This document shows positions 37,442 to 49,756 of a stretch of DNA of 64,000 nt, in pieces. A model generated the notes under the pieces. That model saw nothing but the letters and a program-made list of their open reading frames with translations. It made no database searches and had not been told where the DNA came from. A program made the translations under genes and the position numbers. Position 1 is the stretch's first letter, and each line of letters begins with the position of its first letter. Source of the DNA: Marchantia polymorpha subsp. ruderalis (lineage: Eukaryota > Streptophyta > Marchantiopsida > Marchantiales > Marchantiaceae). Where the stretch lies: NCBI GenBank assembly GCA_037833965.1, contig AP031357.1, positions 22,774,001-22,838,000 on the forward strand, written 5' to 3'.

Positions 37442-37707
37442 TGTTGATTTAGTGCATCAGCCTCTACTACTTAGAGGCTGATGCACTAAATGCTCTAAGT
37501 AGTAGGGTAGCTTGTTTATTTTTTAGCTTGTTTTAGCATAGCCTAAATAGTAGGGTAGCGTTTATTTTTTGGTTGTTGTTTGAGTATCGAAGGTACATCA
37601 CTGTGGACCTCTAGTTTGCTCTTCACTTTTATTAGTAAGTGCATTGATAATATTTATATGAGATTCTTTCCATAGCTCATCATCTCTTGTATTACTTTTC
37701 ATTGTGG
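37442..37707 (+). repeat. 5' LTR, expanded by a hairpin and a tandem duplication
   Basis: It aligns with the 3' LTR over TGTTGAT-TAGTGCA at the start and over most of 37540-37707. It is about 75 bases longer because of a 20-bp inverted duplication near its start and a tandem copy of the TAGTAGGGTAGC...TTTATTTTTT segment. Its 3' end lacks the AATTTTCA of the other LTR, possibly through recombination between two TGTGG copies; the exact end is therefore approximate. Confidence 0.75.
37447..37491. repeat. Perfect 20-bp inverted repeat inside the 5' LTR
   Basis: Arms 37447-37466 and 37472-37491 are exact reverse complements around the loop CTACT. The arm begins ATTTAGTGCATCAGCC. The 3' LTR has only a single diverged version of the left arm, so the inverted copy was added after insertion or during the last replication. 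In RNA it would form a strong stem. Confidence 0.85.
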
Positions 37708-37906
37708 GTATTAGAACGAGGCTATTTCTGGGTTTAAGCGTTAGAGGTTAATGTGCGAGCTCAGCTCCACACATTTACAGTTTGTTTTCTTGGTCGTTAG
37801 AATCTGTGAGCATTGCTCTAGTGTTAGCACTAGTCAAAGCTTTTTGCATCTAGTTGTGAAGCGTAGCTCCAACTTTCTTTTCTTTCTTTTTATTTTATAG
37901 TTACAG

Positions 37907-38167
37907 ATGCCCTGGCTAATGTCAGCATTCGATACTTCATTCCTAGACTCCAGCAAGCTTGTGTGGTCTATCAACCATCACAACTGGAAGATTCGTATGA
38001 CTAGTCATTTGAAGAAGGAGCGTGTGTGGGATGTAGTCGCTACTTTGGGTTCATCATTGCTTCAACTATCTTCACTCACAATACGTCAATCAACGGATGA
38101 TACATCATTTGCAAATGTTGTTGTGGCGACCAATGATGAAGGACTCATTGACAATGAAGTCATTTGA
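37907..38167 (+). pseudogene. Copia gag N-terminal fragment
   Basis: An 86-codon open frame whose core SINHHNWKIRMTSHLKKE and WDVV matches the N-terminal copia Gag region (pattern NY-x-x-W-x-x-R-M-x-x-x-L). The remainder of Gag, including the CCHC knuckle, is absent: the frame runs into a junction with integrase sequence at about 38160. Confidence 0.75.
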
Positions 38168-38169
38168 AT

Positions 38170-39057
38170 TCATCAGAGTCATACGTTCGGATCGTGGAGA
38201 GCAAATACATGTCTGATGAATTTATACAACATTGTAAAGATAATGGTATTATAAGACATTATACTCAAGCGAAAACATCTCAATAGAATGGAGTGTCTAA
38301 GCGGATGAATATGTCTTTTCTTGATAAAGCTCGCTATTGTAAAGCTATAAAGCTCTCTATGATGCTAGATTGTAAAGCTCCTAATTTTTAGGCCGAAGCA
38401 GTTAGTATAGCAGCCTATTTATTAAATAGATGATCAACTCAAGCAAATGGAAAAATCAACCCTGAGCAAAAATTTAGTACAATGAAGCCGAATCTATCAC
38501 ACTTAAGAGTGTTTGGATGCAAAGTGTTTATGCATGTGCCCAAAGAAGAAAGAAAAAAACTAGATGCGCGAGCATCAGAAGGAGTTTTTGTGAATTATGA
38601 TCAACATTCGAAAGCCTTCAGATGTTACAATCAAAGACGTAGAAAAATAATAATCGCACGGAATGTTAAGTTTGATGAGAAATCTTTTGCTAACGAAGAA
38701 AAATTGAATGTTGATCCATTTCCTCTAAGTTTTCCTAATTATGAGTCATCAGAATCATCGAGAGATGAACAATGTACTATGGCACTAGTTGACCACTCCA
38801 ACCGAGAGAGTACTGAACAGTCTTCAACCGGCATTTTTAGAGTAACGAGTATTGAGTTGCCACCTGTTCATCACCTTGATAGTAGTGATTCAATTCCTGC
38901 TCTACAACATGACTGGTCGAGTGAAGATGAGCAATTCCTTCCGAATAGCAACAATTTGTCATCACTCATGAGTAGTTCACCACCATCTACTAGCTCATCC
39001 GAGACTTCATCAACATCCATTCACATCGTGCCAAGAATACAAACAAACCCGATTTGA
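38170..39057 (+). pseudogene. Copia integrase fragment with stops
   Basis: It begins in the integrase core at IRSDRGEQ and continues with HCKDNGIIRHYTQAKT, then AEAVSIAAYLLNR and the open stretch 38482-39057 with LSHLRVFGCKVFMHVP, the typical copia integrase C-terminus. Stops occur at about 38210, 38284, 38389 and 38430. The zinc-binding N-terminus and the first catalytic residues are deleted. Confidence 0.8.
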
Positions 39058-39109
39058 AAAAGGTGGCCACCCAAATGGCTCCGCGAGTATTGGAGAGCTT
39101 TTGTTATTA

Positions 39110-40066
39110 GTGACAATGAAGGAGTGGAAGGGTCACACGACTTTGTCTTGGCTGTCAACAATACAAGTGAATCCAGCAACTTTCAAAAGTCATCAATGCA
39201 TGATGGTTGAATGACCGTCATGCAAAGTGAAATTGACTTCATTAATAGAATGGAACTTGACAGCTAGTCAATCTTCCAGTTGGCAAGCAAAGTATCTCTA
39301 CATGATGGGTCTATAGGATAGAACCGGCTTTGGATGGAAGCTCGGACAAGCTGAAATCACGATTAGTGACGTGTGAAAGTCGGGGTGGATTTTGAGTTGA
39401 CGTTTGCACCTTTGATAAAATGGAGTATCGTGCAATCACTCGTGGCATTCGCTGACCAAAGTGGATAGAAGATCATCCACTTAGATGTGAAAACGGCCTT
39501 CTTGAACGGAGACTTACGAAAGTAGATGTTCATGAAGCAGCCGGAGGAATTTCACATTCATGGACAAGAGACCAAAGAATGCAAATTAATGTGCGCATTA
39601 TATGAACTTCGTCAAGCACCGCGAGTGTGATATAAGAAGATTGACATCTACCTTCAAGTCAAGGATTGTACCGTAACGATGCCTACTACAACTTGTAATT
39701 TCTCAAAAATGGAACAAAAGTTGTTATTCTCATCCTCTATGTAGAAGAGTTTCTGATAACTCGTAATGATAGTGAAAAAATGGCATGGCTAAAAGATCAA
39801 TTACAAATTAGATTTGAAATGAAAATTCTAGGGTCTCTTAGATTCTATCTAGGAGTGAAATTCTTGCATCTTGAAGTATTCATCTTTCTCAACCAACGTC
39901 AATATGTATCAGACATGTTGAACGAATTTGGCATGAGTGATTGTGCAACAACTTTGACGCCACTACTAGAAGGGTTCAAGCTGGATGTCAAACTTGAATC
40001 GGAACCTACTGATGTTACATTGTATCGCCACATCTTTGTCAAGCAATTGTATCTCACTACAACTTG
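39110..40066 (+). pseudogene. Copia reverse transcriptase, inactivated
   Basis: Recognisable in order: LPVGKQSIST, YRIEPALDGSSDKLKSRLVT, TFAPLIKWSIVQSLVAFAD, HLDVKTAFLNGDLRK, KLMCALYELRQAPRV, YVEEFLITRNDSEK (YVDD in active copia) and RFEMKILGSLRFYLGVKF. Several in-frame stops and at least one frame change are present, so no full-length product is possible. Confidence 0.85.
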
Positions 40067-40670
40067 ATCAGACATTGTGTACGCCACGGGAGCGTTTTGA
40101 GTCGCTTCATGAGTAACCCATGCAAGATACACATTGATGTTGCACGATATGAGCTCCGTTACTTCAACGGCACAAGATATTTTGAAATTTTGTACAGAAA
40201 AGTAGAATCATCCGTGATGAGTGGTTGGACCGATGCGGAATTGATGGAAGATTGTGAAAGCCAAAAATCAACTTTTGGCTACTTGTTTCAACTCGAGTCG
40301 GATCAATTACATGAATTTCAAAAAAACAACCTTTTGTTGCTCTCGTTCACAGAAGCCAAGCACCAATCACTGTATGATGATTCCAAGGAAGCATCATAGT
40401 TACAACAATTGTTCAAGGAAATGAAGTCATCTGATCAGATAACAACCTTCATTTTCATAGACAATGAGAGTTGCATGAAGATTGCATGGAATCTTGTGTA
40501 TCATTCACGTACTAAGCATATAGAGGTTCATTATCATTTTGTAAGAGAGAATATCATATCTGGAGAAATTGGCATTCATCATGTTATCACAACAAACTAG
40601 CTAACTGATATTTTCACAAAACCGCTAGGAAAAGTCAAATTTCAAAGCTTCATGCATAGGATATGAGTGA
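40067..40670 (+). pseudogene. Copia RNase H with frame breaks
   Basis: The frames read WTDAELMEDCESQKSTFGY, then LSFTEAKHQSL in place of STTEAEY, and NESCMKIAWNLVYHSRTKHIEVHYHFVREN, ending TDIFTKPLGKVKFQSF. The order and spacing are those of copia RNase H. The active-site Glu is changed at EAE (EAK here), and stops separate the pieces. Confidence 0.85.
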
Positions 40671-40966
40671 TGAGTCTTGGACAAGCCATGACGTTGTCCA
40701 AATTATAAACTCTAGAATTCATGTGTGACCAATTCATGTAAATGACACAATTCAGTGAATTCACACGCTTGTCTTCGAAGAGGAGTAAGCATAACATGAT
40801 ACAATGAAGAGGTGGTAGTATATGCATCATGTATGGTCTTTGGCAATTGGCATTGTGAAGTTACTATCTTGAAATGAGAGGAGGAAATGCCGATGAAATT
40901 GAAGAACTGAAGACCTCACTGTGTTAGAATCTAAGGAGTTTCTTATATGTCTGGTGTAAGAGGAGG

Positions 40967-41156
40967 TGTTGATGTAGTGCACCCGCCTAGGTAGTAGGGT
41001 AGCGTTTATTTTTAGTTGTTGTTTCGAGTATCGAAGTTACACCATGGACGTGTAATTTGCTCCTCACTTTTATTAGTGAGTCCATTGATAGTATTTATAT
41101 GAGACTCTCTCCAAAGCTCATCATCTCTTGTATTTCATTTCATTGTGGAATTTTCA
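40967..41156 (+). repeat. 3' LTR
   Basis: About 190 bases, from TGTTGATGTAGTGCA to TTGTGGAATTTTCA, preceded by a polypurine tract and followed by the TAGTA target duplication. It aligns with the 5' LTR with scattered differences, so the insertion is not very recent. Confidence 0.85.
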
Positions 41157-41161
41157 TAGTA

Positions 41162-42221
41162 CGTCTCTTGGAGACCCTGCTTACTGCATAGCAGGGCAGG
41201 ATCTGCACACTGCCCACCCAGGAATCGAGACCGGGCTGTGAGCTTGGATCTAACCAGAAGACTATTGGGAATTAAAGAAAGTTGTCGTGGTTGTATTTTA
41301 TTTGTTCGATTAGGGACAGAGAATGAGTGAGAGGGGGCGAGGATGGCGAATGGATGTGGAAAAGTTAAGGTAGAGTAATGACTAAAAATCGATGGTGATG
41401 GATCGAGTGATTTGTTGAATGTATGCTTACAAATAGTGAGAATGTGCATGTGTCTGTATCGAAAGGACCGTAGCACGAACATAATCGAAATGATGGCCAG
41501 GGGAATAATGGATCGGAGTCCTGTAAAGGGAAGTATGGGAGGAAGTTCGTAAAGTGCTTGTCTGGAAACGACGAGGATAATTGGAGAAGATGGGGAGCTT
41601 TAAGAACGTGAAGAAGTGACAAAAGTGGCAGATTCTGAAGAAGATTATCCACTTCTCAAGCACAGATCAACGAGATCCGGAGGGATGGTCAGGTAAAGAG
41701 AGACTTGGGTAAATGTGTACGTGTGAATGCCAGGGCGAGAGGCTCTGTATAGAATTAAAATGAAATGAGATGAAATGAAAGTCGAGACGAGGAAAGGAAA
41801 GGAATGAGAGGAAATCAAATCAAATCAAATGCATGATTGCATGGTGCTAGAAAAGGAACGAACGCGTACGCTCCAGAACTTCCTCAGGACGGACTTTTCC
41901 CTCTTGATTTTTATACAACCCAGCTTCGACTATATACTGTAAGGCAACAGGAAGGATTGAGATTCGAGAAAGTCATACCCGAGCTGATTAAAGAGCGTAA
42001 GGGCCTGGCAGCAACTTCCTAACTTTGACCAATGCACAAGGTACTTAACGATCGATCATGTGTCCACGTGTAACTTGGTCATGGATTTTTGGAAAAAGTG
42101 ATGGTACACCTTCACATCAAAGACAACTTCATTATATCTCCAAATGTCCAAGACATACCACGTTGTTCTAATTACGTATCCTAATCGACAGATACTTGCC
42201 ACGTTTGAAAGTACCAAATAT
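41162..42221. other. Gene-free stretch with purine-rich repeats
   Basis: Overlapping minus-strand frames (41135-41663) show no recognisable motif. From about 41755 to 41830 the plus strand has GAAATGA and AATCA repeats. No gene is supported. Confidence 0.45.
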
Positions 42222-42429
42222 GGGGAGTGTTAGTTATCACACTTATAACGAGGGCTAATTAACCCTCAGCCTAGTATATATGATTTTCTGATTGGTCGAA
42301 TACCCTACACCTTAACCTAATTGTTAATCGCATGAAAAATCTATAACCTATAACCTTGCATTTACCAATGAGAGAAAAGCTTGGAGTAGAGTGAGGGCTA
42401 ATTAATCATAAGATAACTAGCCACTCCCC
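42222..42429. mobile_element. Miniature inverted-repeat element, copy 1
   Basis: The left end GGGGAGTGTTAGTTATC pairs with the right end GATAACTAGCCACTCCCC with one indel and one mismatch. Inside each end a second shared segment (AGGGCTAATTA) occurs in inverted orientation, at 42251 and 42393. About 208 bases, no coding capacity. The target duplication is unclear. It is related to the elements at 49.8 and 50.75 kb. Confidence 0.7.
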
Positions 42430-42799
42430 CCAAAAATTTTCTTCCTGAGTTTAGGCTGAGAAGCACCATATTAGATTTTTGATAGTCTTATTGCATCCAC
42501 ATACTTTAGACAAAGAATATGCGTTAGAACTTAGTCTTTACATTGAGTGCTTTTTTTAGACTTCCAACTGTAATCCCAATTTGCAAGTTACATTCGTGTA
42601 GGAGATCAAAGGCACAATTGAGACATAGTCCTTTCTAGCAGAAATATATTTGATTTTCTCCTTTTATTTTCAGTTTGGATATTATGTGTGTGTCTACCAT
42701 GGCTCCGGCTGTTTGTATTAATCAAGGTAATTTTATTATGATTTTTGTTTCATTATAATCGTTTCTAAAAAATTATCCAAACTGTAAAGCATTTTACGC

Positions 42800-42910
42800 C
42801 TCATCCCAGAGTTAGACAGAAAACTCATCTCTGTCCAGCTAATTAGATGATGCAGTCTCATCCCAGAGTTGGACAGAATACTCATCTGTCCGGCTAATAA
42901 AATGATGGAG
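42800..42910 (+). repeat. Imperfect tandem duplication of about 56 bp
   Basis: The unit begins CTCATCCCAGAGTT at 42800 and again at 42857, with small substitutions and a two-base difference. It lies between the miniature element and the CNOT9 3' flank. No coding or structural role is visible. Confidence 0.75.
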
Positions 42911-44393
42911 ATGTTAACGTTAAGAAGAGCTTATTGACTTCTTTATCGTTGCCAGGAACAGCTAGGGCATTGCGAGATGCGAGGTGTAGCGAGTGCCGTG
43001 TCCATTGCTGCTACTATTAACAAGTTACTTACGAACCATAAGGCTTGGGTAGAATGTCTTCGGTGTTTCTAGTCGAACTCCAGAAAGACGCGTCTACTAC
43101 CTCACATAAGCGTCCTGGTCTTCCTAAGATTGTGATCTTCAATATCTTTTGTGAAACCATCACATTCAAACAACTAAGACTTCTGTTGTAACGGCTTGGA
43201 ATGGCTTGTTGTGGACCTGAGAAGCCATTTCCTTTAGATATCCGTCCCGGAGACGAACGCTTCGAAAGCACAAGTAGGTACAAATCACTTTGAATGCGTC
43301 TTACGACATCTAAAATAAGCTATGGGTTTTTCTTCGTCCACGCTCCTCCTTTCTCACTACCCTTCATATACCTTGTTAATACCTGCACTTTTGATGACAA
43401 TGGGCGCAACAATATGAGGAGACTGGTGGCATAACCTTTTGAGTGACAGCTCGAAGGAACAGCGTACCAATCCAATTCCATCACATTCCTGTCCGTAGGG
43501 TACAGTACTTCAGTTTAGATTGTTACAATGGATTCATTATTATGAGGTGAAGCAGCTCAAAGGAAGCTCAGGATATCATCAGAGCATGCATCAGTGGAGA
43601 GGACCAAAAAACGTTACTTAACCAAAGTGAATCTCAACTGACTCAGTCTCTTTCAGGTGACTTGACTGACACGCGTAGCCGAAAAAGAAGTCAAAAGTTA
43701 TAAAAACTGTATCCAAAGGCCTTAAGATTCTTAAATTCACCGAAATTATGGTGAATTTATGACTAATCACAAAACTGGTTGCATGATACAAGCTGGCTCT
43801 CAGTTTACACCTCTGCTTCTCACTTTTCATGTTCTTCTGTCTACGTAATCGGGACCCCACCTCAACTTTATGGGCTTCAAATCTCTTGTCTTCTTACACA
43901 AGAGTGCTGATCTACAGAGGGCAAAAGCCCACCACTATTGTACAAAGTATCCGTACCGAACCATATTAGTAGGGTCACAGAGATGGGAAGGTCGATACCC
44001 TCCATCGTGAGGCATAATCGAGAAGGTGGAGACGGCGACCAATGCCACACTAGCTGAAACACTTCGACCACTACTCCACCCAACATTTGAAATTCGATAT
44101 TCTTGGCATCATTGGCACAATCTGTACTTAAGAGAAACTGTACTGCTTATTTAACACCCAATCTCTAGAGACACATTTCCGATTTTACAAAGGTCCCACT
44201 ATGGTACTGGCGCAGAGGGATATAGAAAGTTCTCTATATGTTCAAACCGTGGACATGGATATTCTGTGGATGATCAGTCATTTCTGGACAGAACGGGCAT
44301 TCACGTCTGGTACCCCATTAGCTTACCATCGGATGTGTGAACCACATTTACAGCAACTTACTGAAGCTCCTGAAGGAGGAGCTCGCACAGAAA
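42911..44393 (-). other. CNOT9 3' flank
   Basis: This is sequence 3' of the CNOT9 stop codon on the minus strand and should include its 3' untranslated region. Frames of 60-84 codons on the minus strand have no recognisable features. Confidence 0.45.
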
Positions 44394-47300
44394 CTACTGT
44401 CCACCGATTAGCTGCTCCATGGATGAAAGCGGACCACCAGCCATACCTGCAGGAACTCGTTGAGGTGGGTGCATCTGACCGCCACCGACATTCAATAGTA
44501 ACTGAGTCAGCCACCTCCTGGTGGTCAGATCCTCCTGCACAGAGTCAATGTCAAAGTAAATGAGGAACATATAAACTGTATCATACACGGAAGTTTTGAT
44601 GGATAGATTACACGATATCATGCGAAAACATTGAACGGCAAGGGTTCAGAAAACAAGCTGGCTAACATGGATTCCGACGTGTGTTTTATCACATAGAGAG
44701 TACTGAGCCTAACTTGTTAAGGTACAGTTATCTAACACGGACTGTACATGAATTTTATGACGGACATATACTTTTATCGCCAAATCTAGAATCACAATTT
44801 GCTCTAACTTTCAGCAAAGATAATCCCTTCTGCCAACAAACTTCTATTCTTTCTCCACCAACTACAGCCTTACGGCGCCTTCCATTTCAAACTGTCCTAT
44901 TTATCACATTCCTCTTTGCTCCATATCGAGAGTCAATAAATTGATCATCCCGATTGTTCACACAATCCCGAGGTTGTGACAAACATTATAGTGCACAGTT
45001 ATCATGAACATTCTACACCTTTGCGGTAGAAACCTAACTTTTTGGTATAGCTGACAGGCAATGTACAGAACTAAACAACTTTGTGCATCAATGCAATTCT
45101 GCAAGCAATCACTTACCCGCAAACAAGCACTAAATGTACCATCCCGGAGTAGATCTGGAAGACAAGACTTCAAAGCTTCACAGGCCCTGCCAAAATCATC
45201 AAAGACTTGTCAATCATCAAAGACACTACGCTAGCTAGTACGAGGCCTACATAGATATAGGTAGGTGCATACCACAAAATAGAGTCAAATAATGTTATTC
45301 AGCCCCACTCTTCTGAAGTATATGGCTGAAGGTTCTTGTGACGCATGTCATATGCCTGAATCCCTATAAATATATTTGACTTAAGTCTCCACAGAACGGA
45401 TTTGTCGGCAGCAATACAGAACGAGACACAAGGCTTGAATATGGCTAAAACAAAATCCAACCAAATTTTCCGGTCGCCCAAAAAAGTAAGTACTTACTTC
45501 TAGATAAAGACCTGATGTGAGTGAAACAACGGTTAATCCCAACATGCAGTGAAAAAATTTGATTGAAGACCATTGGACAAAACTCTTCGACACAGATCAG
45601 GGAGTAATAATGCCCTCTTTCACGGACCTTACAACTCTTCCCCTCAACCTTTGATTATGATGGGTAGATGAGTTTAAAACAAGGGTTCCATGTTTAAGAC
45701 AAGTTGCCTTGAGATCTAAAAGTTCCCCAAAAATCATTCGATGTAGTATAATCATCCAGTCCTCATAATCAAAAAAAATCTGGACATCAAATAATCGGAA
45801 GAGATTGACAGTAATTTTAATATACCTTGGATTGTCAGACAGCCGAAGATAGCATCGTATGATATGTTTCAAAAGCCGGACAGATGGGGTTTCGGCCAAT
45901 ATGTTGACCATGTTGCCGAGAACAGCACCCACTGCGAAGAATCTCTCCGCAGTGGCACATATGTACGATAAGCCCACATCGTCCAACAAAATTTTCTGAA
46001 CGATGAAAGTTGCCACCTACAGAATACCGAGAATTCTGGTTGAGAACTGATGCTCAATTGGGACAGACAACCTCAAAGTCAGCTCGAGTTCAAGTAAGAT
46101 TGACAAAATGCTCACCGTCTTCGAGAGCTCACTTCCCATTTCCATTGTTCGTAGACAGAGGGGTATAATTTCAGTAGAAAGAAGGAAGTTGATAACATCA
46201 GTGTCGTCAACCTGCACACACTAACATGACGCATTAGAAATTGTTACGAACTCAAGAAGAAAAGAAGGAGAGGATAGGAAGGCTCATCAGAGCTTCCACG
46301 GGAACCAAAAAAGCAAACCAACAACTCAGGTGACAAAGAAAAGAAATGCAGCGCCTCCCCATAACAATCTAAATTTCTCAAACTGTCCCACAGATTTCAC
46401 TAGAGGAAAGGCTGAAGGATCTGTAAACAGGTAAGCATCTCAGCTAGTGTGTCCTACGGCTAGGACGTCTCCTCCAGACGTTACTGGTAATCCCCTCTAA
46501 AGACCAGACAGACACCATGCATAGACAAGGAAGAAGTTAAAAGTTGGGGACAGTGAGTATCGACGACTTCTACATCTGAAACCTTCTTCTCAATCGCTCC
46601 ACGACTGCTATATGAAGAGGCATAGACTTTCGTTGTACGAACATAAAATATCATCCACTTTCATAGAGCTTGTAATAGAATTGTCTCGCACTACATCGAA
46701 ACCACAACATGTTCAATCAACCCAGATGATCAGCATCTGGGTGGATTGTATCACCGGCTCTCTATAAGCTAATCTCTTAGAGTTGACAATAACTGAGAGA
46801 TAACTAGATCTCACAATGCTAAAAAAACTTAGCAGTCAAGACAAGAGTACAGTGGAGATGAAGAGCGTACCTTTACAAGAGCACCAATGACTCCAAGACT
46901 GGTGAGACGTAAATACTCGAACGGACGAGTCTTGCTCACGGTATTGAGGAAAGGGTATAAATATAGTGGAATATGGGCTGGGAAAGCAAAACAATTTCAA
47001 TTCATTAGAGCTCCAAATATTCACAGATTGTAGAGACTTGATCGTCAAGGCATGATGTCGACAACGTGTACTGTATATCTCTAGTGGCTCTTGTCTTCAC
47101 GTCTGAGCATCTTCTGTGCCGTGAGGAAGACGCTCTTTAGAGAATGTATCTTCACCATACTTCCAGGGAAACTAATGCAGTCATTCTTGGCCGCCCAGAT
47201 CCTTACATAAATTTTACAATTTTTTAACATCCTAGAGGTACCATCTTCGTCTAGATTCTAGTTCCAGTCATTGGTCAACATCTACGCTGCGTAGCTTTAG

Positions 47301-48864
47301 ACAACTTTTCAAGCACTTCTATCGCATCTTGAGACTAAGGACCACATAAGGACGGTAACCAGTAATCTGAACAGTAGAATGTCTGAGAAGCTTTACCATT
47401 CAAGAAATGAGCTCTGGTGTCAGGATGGGAAGCGACACACTGTAACAATCAAAAGCTGGATTAGTCAAAAGACCTTCCTATCATGAGTTCAACATCAAGA
47501 GAAATGAACGCGCTCCACATGCGGACGACTGAAAAGAATGCTATCCTCTGAACTTGGAATATGATTGAACTTCATGAGTTGGAATGAGATGTACTGTGGA
47601 GAAACAAGACCATCTTCATGTTTAACAAATGCAAGCATCACATGTTCATGCTTCGAAGCCATCGTCGAAGTCACAATAACACTTTCAAAGCACAAATAAG
47701 CTGAGAGTGCACCTGTAGGAGTGCCAATGCATTGCAGACCCTGTTGGAAGCACCAGCCGTGAGTGTCGGCGGAGACAGCATGGGATAGATGGAGACTATT
47801 TCCTGAAGTGCAAACCATCGTCCAATTGATTCGTGAGCCCGGGAACGTATGACTTCACTATTCAAGACAACTTTGCGCCCTCCTCCTTTGCTATCCCAGA
47901 AATATTCTGTTGTCTCTCTGAAGTTTTCTACGCAATACTCTCATGACAACCCTAGAAAAGTGTGTACGGCTGCCTCGGCCAGATGATGGACCGTAACTGT
48001 ACGTCTACAAACTCTGCGTCTTAAGCATTTTGGACTCTTGAAGATCAGAGCAATGTAAGTCCCAGTATGACTACGAGCGCTAGTTCAGCGAACTTGCGTG
48101 TCTACTTAACTACATGGAATACTCCACCAAGAAGAAGTCGACGCTCTATACATAAAACAATATTGAGGCTCAGGAGTTGCTTTCCGAAACATTCCCACGT
48201 GAAACGCACATACCAGGTGGCTGCCATTTGACTGCGAAACCTCTCAGATGTGGCCATAAACGACTCAGCCCAGATCCTAGCAACCTAATTGACAACGGCC
48301 ACTAAAATCGGCGTGCACACACGTAACGGGAAGCGGGCCCCTAATTCGAATATACTACAATTGAAAAAACTGATGAACACGATTCAGTGTCCAGACAATT
48401 TGAGCCTCTATTCAAGCCGAAGAAAATCTGAAGACTTAACCGCAATCGGCGGGTTCCAGTCGGCCGGCTTACTAACGCCAATATGACCCACGAGTAATTT
48501 GTTCGAACTAACCTGAAGGAGCGCTGCGATGGTACCGCATGAATGCCACAAAATAGGTGCCAAATCTGGGAAAGCTTCGCGTTTCTGCAAACGAGTTCAA
48601 AAGGCTCTGAGAGTTGTCAGGAGATTAATGTTTCACAAACCCTTAACCCTTAAGCAAGAAAGCACAAACTTCCAGATTCAACCCGGGGCACGGCCAAACG
48701 ATCACAACACAATGATCGCCGATCAGTTTCCCAACCTCCTCCACAAAGCAAGCCCGTTGGGAAAACTTCAAGGGCAAAGAACTCACTTTCGAAAGGTCGA
48801 GGAGCGCGTTCTCCCTCTGCTCAGGCACAATCAACTCTAAAACGAGCTGCTCCGCGCTCGCCAT
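44394..48864 (-). CDS. CNOT9: CCR4-NOT complex subunit 9 (CNOT9/Rcd1/CAF40), 9 exons
   Basis: An armadillo-repeat subunit of the CCR4-NOT deadenylase complex. It binds peptides and RNA-binding proteins and recruits targets for mRNA decay and translational repression. Exons in transcript order (minus strand): 48864-48787, 48584-48513, 47802-47713, 47439-47397, 46977-46871, 46211-46116, 46016-45826, 45186-45117, 44534-44394. All close in phase to 295 residues. Diagnostic stretches: [11 protein letters not shown] at the start, [83 protein letters not shown] and [10 protein letters not shown]. The C-terminal tail (about the last 30 residues) is Gly/Pro-rich, as in plant members. The start ATG at 48864 lacks the longer N-terminal extension found in some homologues. 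Confidence 0.95.
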
Positions 48865-49400
48865 CCTGTCCTGACCCTAAATATGCACTTCCGCTGCCTT
48901 TCCACTCCCTGCTCCAGCTCTTAATCCACACTCAACAAGAGTCCAGCCACCCACCGTCCTCCGCTCAATCGCTCAATCCCGCGACTCGATCCCCAGCAGT
49001 CTCATGCTTCCTTTTTTGCCGACCCTCGTCTGGGCAACCCGCACGCACACTCCTCGCCCACAGGGACGTCGAGAAATTGGCTGTTTTGATCGTCGGCCTC
49101 GAGTGGACTGGAATCCAACCCCGGCGGAAGCAATCGGGAGATCGAGCGAGCGAGACTCGAGCGCGAGCGCGAGAGCGCGGCGGGGCTTAGGCTTTGTGAG
49201 TCCTGGTCAAAATCGGGAGGAGGACGGGCCGGGCCGGGCCGGGCCGTGCCGAGACCCGGACTGGCCCGGGCTCCTCCTTAAACCCTCCTCCTCTCTTCCT
49301 CGTCACGTGAGTGTCAGCGTCGGACCCGGCCGGGCCCGCGCGGTCCGCTGCCCTTCGACGCTGCGGATGCTTTTGTCGTTTAGAGTGGCGATGCTTTGAC
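48865..49400 (-). promoter_or_regulatory. CNOT9 promoter/5' leader, GC-rich
   Basis: The 500 bases upstream of the CNOT9 ATG rise steeply in GC, with a GGGCC repeat at 49228-49245 and GAGCGCGAGCGCGAGAGCGC at about 49155. A plus-strand frame here (49004-49399) is arginine/proline-rich and repeat-driven. This is probably the promoter and leader of CNOT9; the transcription start cannot be placed. Confidence 0.5.
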
Positions 49401-49756
49401 TCCCGCCGATGGATGCCTCCGCTTACCGCTTACCGTTCTGCGATCGAATTGGACCTCTGTGCTGGTCGCGTCGTATTTTGACACCGCGCAGTTTGTCCTC
49501 GAGGCACCGCAGACTTTCTTCATTGCCATCATTTTGCATCTCCGATCCGGTTGGTGAGAGAGTTTTGTGTCCACTGACAGTGCTTACCATACAGACACAA
49601 ACTTCCGTCCGTCCATTCTGAGTGAAAGATAGTGGGGCACAAAGTAATTTAGCAAAAAGGACAGGGATATTACATCGCAATCATAAGTATGAAACTACAA
49701 AGCTATGTCGGAAACCCTTTATGGCTCTGCACAAATAAACTGTTCCACGTTAAACA

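Larger units (their letters stand above)
37442..41156 (+). mobile_element. Ty1/copia LTR retrotransposon, internally deleted, non-autonomous
   Basis: The element starts TGTTGAT and ends TTTTCA. It is flanked by the identical 5-bp target duplication TAGTA at 37437-37441 and 41157-41161. Domain order is gag, integrase, reverse transcriptase, RNase H, which defines copia. The gag middle, the protease and the integrase N-terminus are missing, which helps explain the 3.7-kb length against the usual 4.5-5.5 kb. Stops interrupt integrase and reverse transcriptase, and the catalytic YVDD reads YVEE. A degenerate primer-binding site (GTATTAGAAC, canonical TGGTATCAGAGC) follows the 5' LTR at about 37708, and a purine tract (AAGAGGAGG) precedes the 3' LTR at 40958-40966. 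It could not move by its own proteins. Confidence 0.9.

Noticed and set aside
49004-49399. 131-codon plus-strand frame upstream of CNOT9
   Set aside because: Composition is driven by GGGCC and GAGCGC repeats; it lies in the expected CNOT9 promoter.
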